Assembly: GCF_029395475.1 (NCBI RefSeq)
Contig: NZ_CP113917.1
Span: 1,426,001 to 1,490,000 of the forward strand
Direction: 5' to 3'
DNA length: 64,000 bases
From: Bifidobacterium sp. ESL0775
Lineage (GTDB): Bacteria > Actinomycetota > Actinomycetes > Actinomycetales > Bifidobacteriaceae
Under the pieces are notes generated by a model. It did no database searches, was not told the origin of the DNA, and saw nothing but the letters and a program-made list of their open reading frames with translations. Position numbers and translations under genes: made by a program. Below, in pieces: positions 1-8,294 of the stretch (within the stretch, counting starts at the first letter, position 1; every line of letters begins with the position of its first letter).

Positions 1-774
1 GTAGGCGTCCCAATCGGTAGGAGACCCCCAGAACTTGTCGAGGTCGAGGCGGCCGGCCCAGCCGGGCAGATAGCCGGAGCTGGAGTACTGGCGCATCATC
101 TCGCCGCGCGAATGGCTGCGCCACGGCTCATCCTGGTAGCCGGTCGGGTCCATGGTGGCGTACTGCGCGATCCACACGCCCACGTCCATCTGTGTCTCGA
201 TGCCCTGAATCTGCCAGTATGCGGAGTCCTGCAGGTAGACCACGGGGTTCACGCCGGTCAGGTCCTTGACCCGCTGGCACCACTGACGCACCCAGCCGCC
301 GTTGCCGAAGTTCGCATTGTCCTGCGACTCCCAGTCCAGAATCAGCATGGATTTGTACAGGTAGCCCATGCTCTTCACGGTGTTGACGAAGAAGTCGGCC
401 TGCTGCGTGGCATCGCCCGTCTGCGCGTACGCGTAGACGCCGGTCTTCTTGCCCGCCGAGGTCGCCTGGTCGAGCTGGCGCTGCGCGTCCGCGTTGACCC
501 CGTTGACCAGGCCGTTGGGGGTGGTGCCGGAATTCGGCCATGTGGTGCCGACGATGACGAAATCCCCTGGCGTCTGCGCGGTGTTGATGCCGGTCTGCCA
601 GTTCGATATGTCGTAGCCGTTCATGTCGGCGTACGCGGGTGTGGCCATCAGGCCCAGCACCGCCACCACCGCCACGAGCAGGCACTTAAGGTCGCGCTGC
701 ACCTTGGCCATAGAATGGCGCGCGTAGTACACCCCGACCTTGTGGCGCGGGCGGGCCTTGTTGCGGATAGTCAT
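1..774 (-). CDS. GH25-family endolysin (lysozyme), C-terminus outside window
   Basis: Cell wall hydrolase that cleaves peptidoglycan at the end of the lytic cycle. Translating from the ATG at 774 gives 258 codons open to the window edge, so the 3' end is missing. A basic N-terminus is followed by a hydrophobic stretch ending in a signal-peptidase-like site (ATPAYA then D) near residues 30-50, suggesting export by the Sec system rather than through a holin alone. The GH25 signature is seen as GYDISNWQ just after the signal and as LDWE about 100 residues later, the positions of the catalytic Asp and Glu in this family. A GAGAGAAGG ribosome site precedes the start. It lies last in the late operon, downstream of the holin candidate. 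Truncation here is only a window effect. Confidence 0.9.
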   Translation of the reverse strand, partial: MTIRNKARPRHKVGVYYARHSMAKVQRDLKCLLVAVVAVLGLMATPAYADMNGYDISNWQTGINTAQTPGDFVIVGTTWPNSGTTPNGLVNGVNADAQRQLDQATSAGKKTGVYAYAQTGDATQQADFFVNTVKSMGYLYKSMLILDWESQDNANFGNGGWVRQWCQRVKDLTGVNPVVYLQDSAYWQIQGIETQMDVGVWIAQYATMDPTGYQDEPWRSHSRGEMMRQYSSSGYLPGWAGRLDLDKFWGSPTDWDAY

Positions 775-808
775 GTTCCTTCTCTCCTTTGGATTTGGAT
801 ACGGTATA

Positions 809-831
809 GCCCGCACCGGGATGGTGCGGGC
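809..831 (-). other. Hairpin between holin candidate and endolysin
   Basis: A perfect 9-bp inverted repeat (GCCCGCACC / GGTGCGGGC) with a 5-base loop lies in the short gap between the two lysis genes. There is no clear U-run on the minus strand, so it is more likely an mRNA stability or attenuation structure than a full terminator. Confidence 0.5.
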
Positions 832-850
832 GAGGATTGTTGCCGGTCGT

Positions 851-1150
851 TTATTTCGTGTCGGGACCTACATGGGCTTCGACGATCTCCTTGTGCAGTT
901 GGGTGCCGACGCCGTTGCCTCCCATCTGGTGGTAGGCGTCGTAGACCTCGTCGGCTTCGGTCTTGACGTCGACGGGGACGGGTTTGCCGACCTTCACGGT
1001 CTGGGCATGGATGTCGATGAGTTCAGCCCGCAGCAGACAGCGCATGCCCTTGATGAGCGCGTGCCCGTACTTCCATGCCAGACCCAATGCGGTGACCAGG
1101 CTCCCTCCCACGAAGGGCACGAGCCAATCGATGATCTCCTGAAACGGCAT
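851..1150 (-). CDS. Small membrane protein, candidate holin
   Basis: A 99-residue protein with a single clear hydrophobic segment near residues 5-27 (around LVPFVGGSLVTALGLAW), followed by a soluble, mostly charged tail. Position directly upstream of the endolysin in the same orientation is the usual place for a holin, which forms the membrane lesion that times lysis. A start at the ATG at 1150 is preferred over a GTG nine codons upstream because AGGAAAG lies at good distance before it. No holin family motif can be named from sequence alone, and one membrane segment is few for a classical holin, so the function is inferred from context. Confidence 0.55.
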   Translation of the reverse strand: MPFQEIIDWLVPFVGGSLVTALGLAWKYGHALIKGMRCLLRAELIDIHAQTVKVGKPVPVDVKTEADEVYDAYHQMGGNGVGTQLHKEIVEAHVGPDTK

Positions 1151-1314
1151 GATTCCGGCTTTCCTGAAGGCCGACACCCTGAAGGCGCGGCAAAAGTAAG
1201 TTTGCTGAAGAAGCGGAGGATTGTACCACCGGACCGATTCAGGGGGTGCGGACGCGCGGTGCCCAGAACCTTGCCCCTATCCTTCTGCATTGAGTACGAA
1301 AGGTAGAAAAAAAC

Positions 1315-1707
1315 ATGTATCAGTCCAGGCATAAGAAAAATGGCAGGCGCAACATGAAACACGCCGTTAAAAAAGCGAATTCCTTTAAGGAAAGGCATCA
1401 GACGACAAGCCGAAAGAAATGTTCTCCAGGGTTTTGGGATGCCTTTGGGCGTCTCCCACTGCGGTTTATTGTTGCTATTCTGTTGATCCACCTGGTCACC
1501 CTCGAACTGACAGGCGGTTACGAGAAGGCCTGGATGAGCGAGGCCTATTCACTCTTCGGCATCGGTAGCCTGTGGCTGCAGTCGTCCAATCTGATCGGAT
1601 TCCTCAAGACCTTCGCCGAGAAATACTCACAGAAGGGGGCCGCGGCCATCGAACGGATCGCCTCGGTACTCGGAATCATGGGAATCTTCCTGATGATGAT
1701 CGCGTAA
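1315..1707 (+). CDS. Small plus-strand membrane protein, moron candidate
   Basis: A 130-residue protein transcribed against all surrounding late genes. The first 40 residues are very basic and hydrophilic; hydrophobic segments follow near residues 47-66 and at the extreme C-terminus (near 113-130), so it should be a membrane protein with a cytoplasmic basic tail. GAAAGG precedes the ATG. The 5' part is noticeably A-rich compared with the GC-rich neighbours. Orientation, base composition and placement between the lysis and tail modules fit a moron, a gene expressed from the lysogen and often tied to superinfection exclusion or host traits. No family was recognised. Confidence 0.6.
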   Translation: MYQSRHKKNGRRNMKHAVKKANSFKERHQTTSRKKCSPGFWDAFGRLPLRFIVAILLIHLVTLELTGGYEKAWMSEAYSLFGIGSLWLQSSNLIGFLKTFAEKYSQKGAAAIERIASVLGIMGIFLMMIA

Positions 1708-1763
1708 GGGAATGGCGCCTACCCGGCGGCACTTGCCCATCCCCGCAAGGACGCCGTCCATGA

Positions 1764-3833
1764 TCATTCCCGTGTGGTGGTTTTGGCGATGGGTCCGAGT
1801 GTCTGCCAGATGCGGTCGACGATGGCCTGCATGCCCTTGTCTCCGGGGTGTCGGGCCAGGCTGGGGTCGTCGATGGTGTGGGTGGTGCGGTCGGGCCAGG
1901 TCACGGTCGCGCCCATGGAGGCCTGGTTGTCCTTGGTGTTGAGGTCGCCGATGGTCAGGTGCCAGCCGCCCACGCCTGCCATGGCGTCGTCGATGGCGGG
2001 GTTGAGCGAGGGCTGGTCGAACCAGCCGCTGACGAACATGACGACCGCGCCGCGGGCCTTGGCGCGGATGGCGCGGGCCAGCGGGCCTACCTGCGAGCGG
2101 AACGCCGCGCGGCGCTGGTCGTTGTTGACGTTGTCGCCGAGCTGGATGAGCACGAGGTCCTCGTCGCCGTGCAGGGTGGCGGCGAACGCGTCGGCCCGCG
2201 CCTGTGTGGCGTCGACCTCGAAGCCGTACCCGCTGGATGTGGTGACCGTGTCGCCGGTCTTGTCCCCGTCGTCCCAGCAATGGTAGGTGACGCCGGGGTT
2301 GATGCCGTGCAGTTTCCCGGCGAGCAGGCTCACCCAGTCGTGTTCGGGGTCGCTGGCTGCCATGCCCGTGGTCAGGCTGTTGCCGAGCACGCGCACCCGT
2401 GTGATCGTCTTGGAGAGCGCCTGAATGGCGGGCGTGCCGTCGTTGCCGATCGTGATCCTCCATTTCGCCCCGTCGGGCGAGGTCAGGAGCTGTTCGGGTA
2501 CGGGCTTGGTCGCGAGCGCCTCGAGGCGTTGGAGGGTGCCGCGCAGGTCGCCGTCGTCGGCCCATTGGTCCTGGATGTCGATGGTGGCGGTGAGGTGGTA
2601 GTCGCCGTCCTCGGTTCCGGTGATCCAGATCCTGTCGAGGGGCGCGCCGGCGTGGGCGGATATCTCGTCGAGGTCGAGCCTGGTGTCGTGCCGGCCTGCC
2701 GGCACGTTGACGCCCATGGGCGGTTCGTGGAGTTTCCCGGAGGTGTCGAGGACGATGGGGCTGATGTTCAGGGGCTTGTCGCAGTCGGTCTGGATGGTGA
2801 GCCGGCCCATGTCCGAACCGACCATCGCGGTGATGCCGCCGAATGTCGATACGCCGTTGCGTTTGCCGCCCGTGACCGTCCATGTGGCGGTGGTGCCGTC
2901 GATGGAGGCGAGGGTCCCGGTGGTGACCGGCCCGAACAGGCCGACGGCCCGGGGCAGGCATGCGGGTTTGACCATGTCGATCTGGATGCCGTGGCTGTTC
3001 TCCCCGCCGAGCCACCGGTCGGCCACGGCGGCGAGTGTGACTCGGAACGCCGTGCCCTGTTCCGACGGGTCGGTCGGCCATTGCACGACGAGCCAGCGGT
3101 TGCCTGCGGGGTTCGACCCGGAGCACACCACGCTGGCCGAGAGATCGTCGTAGGAGGCCATCCGGCAGTCGAGCGCCCGGTCGGTGATGCCCTTGCCCGT
3201 GTTGGCGTCCCACACGCTCACCCTGACACGCGTGTCCATGCGTCCCGTCCCCCGGAGCAGCAGTTTCGGCCTGGGGCTGATGGTCACGCGCGCGTTGACC
3301 AGCGCTGGGGCGCGCAGGATCGGGACCATCACCACCACGCCCGTGTCGCCCGCGCCAGGCGTGGCGGCGGCGGTGTCCGAAGAGACGCCCGCCACCGTGT
3401 TATGCCTCGAGAAATCGTTGTCGGTGAACCCGATGGCGCGCCTCACGTCGAGGATCGTGTCGCTGCGGGCCACGAGCCCCTCGCCGATGCCGGCCGTGGC
3501 GTTGAGCCTCGCGCCGGTGAGCTCGCGGCCGGGCACCTTGTCGTCGGTGACCGCGCCCTGCTGTATCGCGCCGGCGTACACCGACGAGTCGCCCACCACG
3601 GCCACGTTCCCGCCGCTCATCGCCAGGCGCGCGTCCTGCGCGAGGTTCCTCAGGCTCACCTGCCCGGTGCCGTCCAGGTCGACCTTGCCGTCCACCAGGC
3701 CGCGCAGCTCGGCCGAGGCCCTGACCCCGGCCTCCCGGCCCGCCGCGCCGCCCGCGCCCGCGGCCACCGCGCGCACATCCGAGGAGCACGGGTCCACCGC
3801 CTCCACCACGTCCACGATCTCTTCGCTCATCAT
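1764..3833 (-). CDS. Tail fibre or tail tip protein with C-terminal SGNH hydrolase domain
   Basis: A 689-residue protein. The N-terminal 150 residues are rich in Gly, Ala and Val with a sequence around ELRGLVDGKVDLDGTGQ typical of phage receptor-binding proteins; the middle looks like beta-sandwich material. From about residue 480 to the end it resembles an SGNH/GDSL esterase: block I as LGNSLTTG (GNS in place of GDS), block III as IQLGDNVNN, and a C-terminal ARHPGDKG segment offering the catalytic His. Such domains remove acyl groups from polysaccharides, so it may deacylate host surface glycans during adsorption. AAGGAG precedes the start. The domain call rests on short motifs and is moderately sure; the tail role follows from its place between tail tip and lysis genes. 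Confidence 0.7.
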   Translation of the reverse strand: MMSEEIVDVVEAVDPCSSDVRAVAAGAGGAAGREAGVRASAELRGLVDGKVDLDGTGQVSLRNLAQDARLAMSGGNVAVVGDSSVYAGAIQQGAVTDDKVPGRELTGARLNATAGIGEGLVARSDTILDVRRAIGFTDNDFSRHNTVAGVSSDTAAATPGAGDTGVVVMVPILRAPALVNARVTISPRPKLLLRGTGRMDTRVRVSVWDANTGKGITDRALDCRMASYDDLSASVVCSGSNPAGNRWLVVQWPTDPSEQGTAFRVTLAAVADRWLGGENSHGIQIDMVKPACLPRAVGLFGPVTTGTLASIDGTTATWTVTGGKRNGVSTFGGITAMVGSDMGRLTIQTDCDKPLNISPIVLDTSGKLHEPPMGVNVPAGRHDTRLDLDEISAHAGAPLDRIWITGTEDGDYHLTATIDIQDQWADDGDLRGTLQRLEALATKPVPEQLLTSPDGAKWRITIGNDGTPAIQALSKTITRVRVLGNSLTTGMAASDPEHDWVSLLAGKLHGINPGVTYHCWDDGDKTGDTVTTSSGYGFEVDATQARADAFAATLHGDEDLVLIQLGDNVNNDQRRAAFRSQVGPLARAIRAKARGAVVMFVSGWFDQPSLNPAIDDAMAGVGGWHLTIGDLNTKDNQASMGATVTWPDRTTHTIDDPSLARHPGDKGMQAIVDRIWQTLGPIAKTTTRE

Positions 3834-3857
3834 CCACTCTCCTTATCGATTGCCTGT

Positions 3858-4220
3858 TCAGTCGTTCAACGCCCAGTAGCCCCAAGCCAGCGTGCGCACC
3901 GTACCGCCGTCCGGGCTCTCGACCACGCACTTCCACCGGCCCGACCGCCGCTGCGACCACACGGGGCCCGTGAAGGCCGACGGCGGGATATCGGCCACCG
4001 CGTACCCGTCCGAGGTCATCTCCCCGCACGGCTGCGAATACCACGGCTCCGACCCGACTGGCGGGTACAGCTGTACCCGCCCGGACCAGGCGGACAGGTC
4101 GACCGTCCTGATTGAGCCGTCCTTCAGGCTCCGCTGCCTCCACCGGCCGCCCAGACAGTTGCCGTCGCCCCGCACCAGGCGCACGTCCTTCCGGCCGACC
4201 GGCCTCCCATAGACACCCAT
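3858..4220 (-). CDS. Small tail-module protein, beta-rich, unknown
   Basis: About 120 residues, no membrane segment. The C-terminal half (around TSDGYAVADIPPSAFTG and RSGRWKCVVESPDG) has the pattern of a small beta-sandwich seen in phage tail-tip or baseplate accessory proteins. The ATG at 4220 is preferred because AGGAGG lies six bases upstream; a GTG one codon earlier sits too close. It lies between two minor tail genes, so it is probably a virion component. I cannot assign a family. Confidence 0.55.
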   Translation of the reverse strand: MGVYGRPVGRKDVRLVRGDGNCLGGRWRQRSLKDGSIRTVDLSAWSGRVQLYPPVGSEPWYSQPCGEMTSDGYAVADIPPSAFTGPVWSQRRSGRWKCVVESPDGGTVRTLAWGYWALND

Positions 4221-4271
4221 CACATGCCTCCTATCGGTTTTTTAAAAAACGCTGCTCGTATCCATGAACTC

Positions 4272-4844
4272 TCAGGCGATGCTCATGACCGTCACCGTCA
4301 TGTCCACGCCGCCGATCGGCGACGGCGCCTCCACGGTGGAACGCCCGTAGAGGGTGATGACCTGATCGGCATTGACTATCAGGGAAGTGGTGCCGCCGAA
4401 GCTGTCGCCGTTGGCGGTCACGCCGGGGAACGAGCCGATGCGGGTACCACCGATCATCGCCTCAAGCAGCGGAATGCCCTCGCCGCTCTTGACGGCAGTG
4501 ACCCCGACGAGCAGCAGGGCTCTGGTCTTGCCATGGCCGGTGTCACGTCGCACCGGCATCGACTCCAATGCGACCCACCCGCCACCGAGGCTCACCCCGC
4601 CGATGGACTGTTTGTAGGTGGCCACGGTCGGCATGGCCCGAAGGATCTGCTCCTGCTGCTCCTGCAGCTTGCGCTTGATCTGCTGTATCTCGGTGCCCGT
4701 GGGACGGTTCGCCTCGTGCTTCTCACGTTCCCGCTTTTCCGCGGCGCGTTGGGAAACGAGGAAGGGGTCGGCGGTGCCAGGCATGTAGTAGCGTTGCGGG
4801 GTCCACGCCTCCGAGGCGCGGACGGACGGGGATGCGGTTCCCAT
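4272..4844 (-). CDS. Minor tail protein with coiled coil
   Basis: A 190-residue protein. Residues about 30-70 (AAEKREREKHEAN through IQQIKRKLQEQQEQIL) form a likely coiled coil that could trimerise. The C-terminal 100 residues are rich in Gly, Val and Thr and look like a beta-fold. AAAGGGG precedes the ATG at 4844, and the gene starts three bases after the stop of the next upstream gene, so the two are probably co-translated. Tail tip or fibre base attachment is inferred from position. Confidence 0.6.
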   Translation of the reverse strand: MGTASPSVRASEAWTPQRYYMPGTADPFLVSQRAAEKREREKHEANRPTGTEIQQIKRKLQEQQEQILRAMPTVATYKQSIGGVSLGGGWVALESMPVRRDTGHGKTRALLLVGVTAVKSGEGIPLLEAMIGGTRIGSFPGVTANGDSFGGTTSLIVNADQVITLYGRSTVEAPSPIGGVDMTVTVMSIA

Positions 4845-4847
4845 AAT

Positions 4848-5996
4848 CTATCCCCTTTCACGCGCCTGCACGGTCAGCCAGTCCGAATCGGACGAGCCGG
4901 AAACGTCGGTGACCTTCAGACGCAGCTTGCGGTCGCTCAGGTAGTCGTCCTCGACGCGCAGATCGAGGTGGTCGCCCACGTGCGGGTCGTATTCCGCGCC
5001 GATTCTGACCGAATAGGTCTCGTCGGGCCACGCGCCGGTCGATGCCTGGCTGCGCGCGTACGTGCGCAGAGTACTGATATCACTGACGGTGGTGTGCTCG
5101 GTGTTCGTCGACTGCAAAAAAGGCATGCCCGGGTCGCGGTACTGCGGGGGTATGGTGGCGCGGGCCATGACGGTCTTGTCATCATCCTTGCCACCCGAAG
5201 CCCACACCTCCGAGGTCAACGGCGTGCCGTCCTCGGCCACCGAATCAAGCTTCACATGCTGTCCGGGCACCGCCGCGTTGAGGTTGAGCTCGTGGTCGAC
5301 CAGCTCGTGCGCGGCCTCGAGACTGTAGGAAAGCCGGCCACCGGCATCGAGCGTGGGGGTGAAACGGTATTCCATCGCCGCGTCCAGCTCGGAGAGGTCG
5401 CGGAGCCGGTCGCCCGTGGTGGCCAGATCGTACCCGCCGTACGTGCGCGTGTACGAGCCGCCCTCCAAAGGCGGGAGGCTGAACGGCAGTTCGCCCCATT
5501 TCAGCGTCTCGGCAATCAGGCCTCGCGCGAGGTCGCGGTAGGAGCCAGTGAGCGTCAACCCCCAGTCGCCGATCGGATGATCCTCGTCCACCAGCACATC
5601 ACCATCCGCAAACGACGAGTCGAGCCCGTGGTTGAGGACGAGCCGTTTGCCCAGAAGCGTCCAGCCGCCCCCGCAGGTGAACGTCAGTTTGCGGCTTTCG
5701 GCGTCCCAGGCGCGCGAGGTCGCCACACCCGCATGAATCACATGCTGGCCGCGCTGCACCGCCAGGATCACACGCCACGGACGCAAAGCCGCGTGCATGT
5801 CCTCGTCATCGATCCTGAGATCCCTGGCCGTCGCATTGAACCCAATTTCCACAGACAGCTGGCCCGGCTCATTGATCGAATCCGACCACGAGCAAGACGT
5901 AAACGGCAGACGCGTCAGATGCCCACCGGTCACCGCACTATAGGCGTGCACCATCAACGGCTTCAAATTTTCCAGCGGCTTCGAATATTCGACCAT
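4848..5996 (-). CDS. Tail tip protein, Gp37-like (ReqiPepy6 type)
   Basis: A 382-residue protein beginning with a beta-rich segment and a conserved-looking stretch around SWSDSINEPGQLSVEIGF, followed by residues on a ring-like fold (WRVILAVQRGQHVIHAGV). This pattern matches actinophage tail proteins of the Siphovirus Gp37-like family, which sit at the tail tip below Dit, much like a Tal or baseplate hub. It follows the Dit gene with a three-base gap. The family call is from recall of the pattern and is moderately sure. Confidence 0.65.
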   Translation of the reverse strand: MVEYSKPLENLKPLMVHAYSAVTGGHLTRLPFTSCSWSDSINEPGQLSVEIGFNATARDLRIDDEDMHAALRPWRVILAVQRGQHVIHAGVATSRAWDAESRKLTFTCGGGWTLLGKRLVLNHGLDSSFADGDVLVDEDHPIGDWGLTLTGSYRDLARGLIAETLKWGELPFSLPPLEGGSYTRTYGGYDLATTGDRLRDLSELDAAMEYRFTPTLDAGGRLSYSLEAAHELVDHELNLNAAVPGQHVKLDSVAEDGTPLTSEVWASGGKDDDKTVMARATIPPQYRDPGMPFLQSTNTEHTTVSDISTLRTYARSQASTGAWPDETYSVRIGAEYDPHVGDHLDLRVEDDYLSDRKLRLKVTDVSGSSDSDWLTVQARERG

Positions 5997-5999
5997 GAT

Positions 6000-6728
6000 T
6001 CACCTCCAGGCAGGGCGTACCAGCATGCGCAGCCCCGACCCCGAATACGACGCGTTCACCGTACTATCCCCCGGCGGGATACGGAACGCGTCATCCACAC
6101 CCACCACGCCCTGCGAGGGCATCATGTCCGCGAAATCAAGCCTCAACCACGACGGCGAGCCGCTCCACACCACCCGCTGGCCGTTCAAATCCAGTGTGAA
6201 CGAGGAAACAGAATCGGCCTCCACAATCGGCCATGTCGCCACATTGCCCGCGTTCGACACCCTGATCGAACCTCCCGATGCGGGGAACGACGCCCAGTCG
6301 CCGTACTTGTGCGGATCTGGGCAATACAGCACGAGGCCGAAACCGAAACCCTGCTCCCGCCTGTGCATCGTCGGCGAAGGATCGTCGGCGAGCGCCCCGG
6401 TGAGCTGGTACCGTCCGTTGGCGTCCTCGACGGTGATGGTGAGCCTGCGGCCGAACAGGTCGCACACGCGCCGTACGGCCTGCGCGGCCTCGACGGAACT
6501 GAGCCGGTTGGCCTCGCAGTCGAGGGTTATCGTTCGGCCTTTCTGGGTGAGCCTGCTGGGCCAGTAGTCGCCGTCCTGCTGCGGGATGCTCTCGAACGAC
6601 TCCTTGTACTGCGGGGTGCCGAGCAGCCCCTGGATGCCGTCCTTTTTAATGCCCCAGACGTCATGGCGCCAGACGAAGGAGTCCGAAAGGACGATGGTGT
6701 CGACGTCACTGGTCAGCGTAATACGCAT
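6000..6728 (-). CDS. Distal tail protein (Dit)
   Basis: A 242-residue protein lying immediately after the tape measure gene, which is the standard place for Dit. It starts with a short beta-strand region and contains WGIKKDGIQGLLGTP and DYWPSRLTQKGRTITLDCE, typical of the Dit N-terminal ring domain, followed by a C-terminal galectin-like segment. Dit forms the hexameric ring that joins the tail tube to the tip complex. Confidence 0.75.
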   Translation of the reverse strand: MRITLTSDVDTIVLSDSFVWRHDVWGIKKDGIQGLLGTPQYKESFESIPQQDGDYWPSRLTQKGRTITLDCEANRLSSVEAAQAVRRVCDLFGRRLTITVEDANGRYQLTGALADDPSPTMHRREQGFGFGLVLYCPDPHKYGDWASFPASGGSIRVSNAGNVATWPIVEADSVSSFTLDLNGQRVVWSGSPSWLRLDFADMMPSQGVVGVDDAFRIPPGDSTVNASYSGSGLRMLVRPAWR

Positions 6729-6731
6729 CGT

Positions 6732-8294
6732 TTACCACCTTTCCACGGCCGCCTTCGAACGTTGCCCCCATACCGCCAGCAGCGTGTCCGGATCCATTCC
6801 GCGCGCGTCGATGCTGGCCGGAGCGTAGATGTTTTTGGTGGAACTTATGGTTTTCTGGTTTGTTTCGATTTTTCCGGTCCGGTTCATTCGGTCAAGATTG
6901 CCGATGCCTATTTTTCTTGCCGATGCGGCTTTGATGACGTATTCCTGGTCGCTGAGCAGTGTGAGATTGCTGTCGCTGGTCGTTGTGCCGGCGCCTCGGA
7001 ACCAGCCTGAAAGCCCTCCAGACGCGAATGCCTGTATTGGTCCTCCCCCGGCTCGTCCGATCTGTCCGCCATTGGCTTTTCCGGTGAAGAACATTTCGAT
7101 GTTGCTTGGGATTTTCTTGATCCAGTCGATGATGTTACTGATGACGCCGCTGGCCCTGTCTTCCGCAGTGACGGTTGCGTCGACGTTTCGGCCGTTGTAG
7201 CTGTCAAGGGCGCTGTTGGCGTTGCCGGCTCCCTGGATGGCGTTCGACGGGTCGGAGTTCAGTGTGGAGTTCGCCGACTTGCCATTGAACGCGTCGAGGG
7301 TTCCACGCGCGTATTGGGTTCCGCCGATGACGCTGCTGTTGTCAGCCAGGAGCTTGGAGCCGGCCGTCTTGCCGTTGAACGAGTTCAGTGTTCCGGAGGC
7401 GCCGTTGGTCTTGTTCACGACATCGCTGTTGTCGGCGGTGAGTTTCCCTGTCGCTTTCTTGGTGCTGAACGTGCGCATGCTGGTGACGGCGCCTTCGGTC
7501 TTTGCTTTCACGTCGGTGTCATCTGCGGTGAGTATCGACTGCACCTTTTTGGGCAGCTTGTCCATGTTCTCGTGGAGTTTCGCGACGTCGCCGCCGGCTT
7601 CCGCCGTCAGCGCCTTCATGACGGTGGTCTTCTGGCTTGGCGTGAGCCCCAAAGTGTCGAGATACGCCTGGATCTGGCCTTTCGACAGGGTGGTATCGGC
7701 CTTGAAGGTCGTGTTGACGTTCTTGGGTATCAGTCCGAGGCTGTCGGCGTATTGGTTGGCGGCCTGCTCGCTCATGCCCTGCTGCTCTAGAGTCTGCACG
7801 AGCTGGTCGCGCATCTGCTGGACACTGTTCTTCGCGTTCTGCACCGCCGTGGACATGTCGCCGGAGGCCTTGCCGTACTGCAGCTGGGCCTGTACGTTCT
7901 GCCAGAGCGCATCCGTGGCACGGTTGATCGCCTGCTGGGACTCGTTCGTGAGCTGCCCGTTGCTGGCGAGGCTGTCGCCGTTGGCCTTGAGGGTCGTGGC
8001 AAGCTGGCTGAAAGCGGATTGCACGCCGCTGGTGCCGTTGGCGATGCCCTGCTGGGTCTGCGAATAGGTGACCATTTCGGCGATAGTCGCCTTGTACTGG
8101 TCGCGCAGCTTGCTGACGGCGTCGTTCACCCCGCCCATGCCGGTCATGACTCCCTCGGTCTTGTCCTGCAGCTCCTGATAGGCGCTGCCTGACCCTTCTA
8201 CGGCTTTCTGGAAGGTCTGGAAGCTGATGCCGTTGTGCTGGAGAGTGTCGGAGAGGTTCTTGTCGCGCCCGAAGGTCGCGATCTTGCGAGCCAA
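6732..8294 (-). CDS. Tape measure protein, C-terminal part (separate frame)
   Basis: A 520-residue stretch that continues the tape measure protein in the -1 frame relative to the upstream part. It begins with helical sequence (ARKIATFGRDKNLSDTLQ), carries roughly four imperfect repeats of about 37 residues near 225-375 (NSFNGK, DAFNGK, DSYNGR are the shared cores), then a Gly-rich segment (GRAGGGPIQAFASGG), and ends in a tail-tip-binding helix. The open frame begins just after a TGA at 8301-8303. A TTG at 8294 has AAAGGTGA six bases upstream, so internal initiation is possible. Otherwise a one-base deletion has split the gene. Confidence 0.8.
   Translation of the reverse strand: MARKIATFGRDKNLSDTLQHNGISFQTFQKAVEGSGSAYQELQDKTEGVMTGMGGVNDAVSKLRDQYKATIAEMVTYSQTQQGIANGTSGVQSAFSQLATTLKANGDSLASNGQLTNESQQAINRATDALWQNVQAQLQYGKASGDMSTAVQNAKNSVQQMRDQLVQTLEQQGMSEQAANQYADSLGLIPKNVNTTFKADTTLSKGQIQAYLDTLGLTPSQKTTVMKALTAEAGGDVAKLHENMDKLPKKVQSILTADDTDVKAKTEGAVTSMRTFSTKKATGKLTADNSDVVNKTNGASGTLNSFNGKTAGSKLLADNSSVIGGTQYARGTLDAFNGKSANSTLNSDPSNAIQGAGNANSALDSYNGRNVDATVTAEDRASGVISNIIDWIKKIPSNIEMFFTGKANGGQIGRAGGGPIQAFASGGLSGWFRGAGTTTSDSNLTLLSDQEYVIKAASARKIGIGNLDRMNRTGKIETNQKTISSTKNIYAPASIDARGMDPDTLLAVWGQRSKAAVERW

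Noticed and set aside
1627-3213. Arg/His/Pro-rich frame within the tail fibre gene
   Set aside because: Composition is that of an out-of-phase shadow; the SGNH-containing frame is coherent and longer.
4237-4250. GTTTTTTAAAAAAC palindrome as a terminator
   Set aside because: It lacks a GC stem; probably only an A/T-rich spacer between two tail genes.
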